Below are positions 5,007 to 6,358 of a DNA stretch of 6,358 bases, one piece after another; position 1 is the first letter of the stretch, and every line of letters begins with the position of its first letter. The notes under the pieces are model-generated. The model did not search any database. It was not told where the DNA came from and was given only the letters and a program-made list of their open reading frames with translations. Source of the stretch: Pseudomonadota bacterium (lineage in GTDB: Bacteria > Pseudomonadota > Alphaproteobacteria > Rhodobacterales > Rhodobacteraceae). The DNA lies in the NCBI GenBank assembly GCA_027592105.1, contig JAQCLA010000142.1, positions 1 to 6,358 of the forward strand. The letters run 5' to 3'. The translations under genes and the position numbers were made by a program.

Positions 5007-6062
5007 TCACACCCAGTCTTTGACACCGCTTCCGGTGATCTCGGACAGCTTGGCGACCCCTTCCGCGCGCGCGCGCGCCTCAAGCCCCCGTGCGATGCGC
5101 GCGGCAAGCGAGATGCCACCATAGACAAGCCCGCTATAAAGCTGCACCGCGCTGGCGCCTGCGCGCAGCTTTTCCCAAGCCTGCTCCACACTTGCCACCC
5201 CGCCCACACCGATCAGGGGCATGGTGCCGCCAGTCAGCTGATAGAGCCGCGCCAGCACCTGCGTCGATCGCGCAAAAAGCGGCGCGCCCGACAGCCCGCC
5301 CGCCTCGCCGCGGTGCTGGCTGGCCAGCCCCTCGCGTGCGAGCGTGGTATTGGTGGCGATAATGCCCGCGATGCCAGTGGCTTGTGCCACCTCGGCAATC
5401 TCGGCCAATGCGTCATCCTCCAGATCGGGGGCGATCTTGAGAAAGATCGGGATCGGGCGGGCCAGATCCGCGCGGGTGGCCATTACGCCGTCGAGCAAGC
5501 TTTGCAAGGCCGCGCGCCCCTGCAATTCGCGCAGCCGCTCGGTGTTGGGCGAGGAGACATTGACCGTGGCGAAATCGACGAACGCTCCGCAGTGCGCCAA
5601 GACGGTGGCGAAATCAGCCGCGCGGTCGGTGCTGTCCTTGTTGGCCCCGAGATTGAGGCCGATGGGCACAGCCGCAGGATAGGCCGCGCCAAGGCGCGTG
5701 GCGATCGCCTCCATGCCGTCGTTGTTGAAACCGAAGCGGTTGATCACCGCGCGATCCGCGGACAGGCGGAAAAGCCGCGGCTTGGGATTGCCGGGCTGCG
5801 GGCGTGGCGTGGCGGCGCCGACCTCGAGAAAGCCAAAACCTGCCCGCGCAAGCGGTGCCACGGCCTCGGCATTCTTGTCGAAACCTGCAGCCAGCCCCAC
5901 AGGGTTGGGCAGGGTGATACCCGCCAGATCGACGCGCAAGATATCCGAGGTCACAGGCCCCGGTCCCGGCACCAGCCCGGCCCTGAGCGCCGCGATGGCC
6001 AGCCCATGCGCGCGCTCGGGATCAAGCCTGTGCATCACCGCAAGGCCAAGACGTTCCAACAT
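5007..6062 (-). CDS. pyrD: Dihydroorotate dehydrogenase (quinone), class 2
   Basis: PyrD oxidises dihydroorotate to orotate in pyrimidine synthesis and passes electrons through FMN to membrane ubiquinone. The 351-residue length and the N-terminal helical part (MLERLGLAVMHRLDPERAHG), which docks to the membrane and forms the quinone tunnel, mark class 2. Seen motifs: NPVGLAAGFDKNAE (53-66), EVGAATPRPQPGNPKPR (80-96, family signature 1), NRFGFNNDG (108-116), NVSSPNTERLRELQG (168-182) with the catalytic-base Ser pair at 170-171, FLKIAPD (207-213), NTTLARE (238-244), and LIGVGGVASVEQAWEKLRAGA (283-303, signature 2). The reading frame is open to an ATG at 6128, but the family begins at MLERLG (6062). 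That start has GGAG ten bases upstream and lies one base after the stop of the DUF952 gene, which also argues for an operon. All expected active-site motifs are present, so it should be functional. Confidence 0.97.
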   Translation of the reverse strand: MLERLGLAVMHRLDPERAHGLAIAALRAGLVPGPGPVTSDILRVDLAGITLPNPVGLAAGFDKNAEAVAPLARAGFGFLEVGAATPRPQPGNPKPRLFRLSADRAVINRFGFNNDGMEAIATRLGAAYPAAVPIGLNLGANKDSTDRAADFATVLAHCGAFVDFATVNVSSPNTERLRELQGRAALQSLLDGVMATRADLARPIPIFLKIAPDLEDDALAEIAEVAQATGIAGIIATNTTLAREGLASQHRGEAGGLSGAPLFARSTQVLARLYQLTGGTMPLIGVGGVASVEQAWEKLRAGASAVQLYSGLVYGGISLAARIARGLEARARAEGVAKLSEITGSGVKDWV

Positions 6063-6063
6063 C

Positions 6064-6358
6064 TTAGTCCAACTCCGGGAAAACATGCGCCCCGTCCACC
6101 AGCGGCAAGGGCTTGTGCCAGATGACATCGGCCAGCCGCAAGGGCGCGTAAAGATGGGGAAACAGCGCGCCTCCGCGCGATGGCTCCCATGTCAGATCGG
6201 GGCCGAGGGCTTCGGCATCGAAGGCTGCAAGGATTAGCCCCTCGACTCCCGCGAAATGGCGCGCCGCCGTTTCAGCGGCTTGTTCGGCAGTCGAGAAATG
6301 GATGAAACCATCGGCGATATCGACAGGCGCGCCCATGGTCTCGCCTGCTGCTGCAAGC
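6064..6358 (-). CDS. DUF952 domain protein (5' end outside the window)
   Basis: The frame is open from base 6357 to the TAA at 6066-6064. An internal ATG at 6336 exists, but the preceding codons (LAAAGET) continue the family sequence, so the true start lies a few tens of codons outside the window. About 97 residues are visible, against 110-120 for the family. Features are VDIADGFIHFSTAEQ, a strand GLILAAFDAEAL, and WEPSRGGALFPHLYAPL, which together define DUF952. The biochemical role of the family is not established. The stop is one base upstream of the pyrD start, so the two are co-transcribed, an arrangement I recall as common in Rhodobacteraceae. No link to pyrimidine synthesis is implied by sequence. 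Confidence 0.88.
   Translation of the reverse strand, partial: LAAAGETMGAPVDIADGFIHFSTAEQAAETAARHFAGVEGLILAAFDAEALGPDLTWEPSRGGALFPHLYAPLRLADVIWHKPLPLVDGAHVFPELD

Noticed and set aside
5066..5078. Alternating CG run resembling a simple repeat or Z-DNA tract
   Set aside because: It falls within pyrD and encodes the Ala/Arg stretch EARARAEG near the C-terminus; codon choice explains it.
4611..6125. Plus-strand open frame of 504 codons across the end of the MATE gene and all of pyrD
   Set aside because: It is out of frame with the MATE gene and antisense to pyrD, whose family motifs are unmistakable. The composition is that of a shadow frame.
6063..6128. Upstream ATG at 6128 as the start of pyrD
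   Set aside because: It would add 22 residues with no match to the PyrD family and overlap the DUF952 gene. MLERLG at 6062 is the usual family start and has a ribosome site.

Overview
The window looks like chromosome from an alphaproteobacterium, most likely of the Rhodobacteraceae/Roseobacter lineage. This is inferred from the GC-rich coding style, tight ATGA-type overlaps, and protein sequences that resemble that group (the long DmdC/FadE-like acyl-CoA dehydrogenase, the paired short MerR regulators, the DUF952-pyrD pair). Eight protein genes fill almost all of it. I see no rRNA, tRNA, CRISPR array, insertion sequence or phage gene.

Left part, 1-1418. On the minus strand a MerR-type regulator (merR1, 826-1251) precedes the 5' end of an acyl-CoA dehydrogenase gene (783 to beyond base 1), probably as one transcription unit. 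merR1 has a good sigma70-like promoter (-35 at 1313-1318, 17-bp spacer, -10 at 1290-1295). It is overlapped by an ACGT-based palindrome that looks like an autoregulatory operator of the fatty-acid/branched-chain amino-acid type MerR regulators. Two further GACG-N3-CGTC palindromes lie just beyond it, towards the divergent gene.

Middle part, 1419-2697. A plus-strand sugar transferase with a DXD motif (Gly_transf_sug/GT32-like) sits between merR1 and a second, paralogous MerR gene (merR2, minus strand). The two convergent genes share a TTAA, so their stop codons overlap. merR2 has an in-frame amber codon exactly where the family, and merR1 here, has a Glu codon. Either it is a recent nonsense allele or it is translated from the ATG directly after the stop. 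The 164-bp region upstream of it contains repeated copies of a CCAAAGCAT-type sequence and a long imperfect inverted repeat.

Right part, 2698-6358. Two tandem hotdog-fold (PaaI-like) thioesterase genes and a DinF-like MATE transporter overlap by 4 and 8 bases and form a coupled plus-strand operon. Convergent to it, on the minus strand, lie pyrD (class 2 dihydroorotate dehydrogenase) and, one base upstream of it, a DUF952 gene whose start is outside the window.

Taken together, the left and middle genes suggest acyl-CoA metabolism: a dehydrogenase, two thioesterases and two related MerR regulators. The sugar transferase looks like an interruption of that neighbourhood. pyrD-DUF952 is a separate housekeeping unit. 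I found no convincing new multi-gene system. The points most worth checking are the merR2 amber codon, the merR1 operator-promoter, and the repeats upstream of the thioesterase operon.
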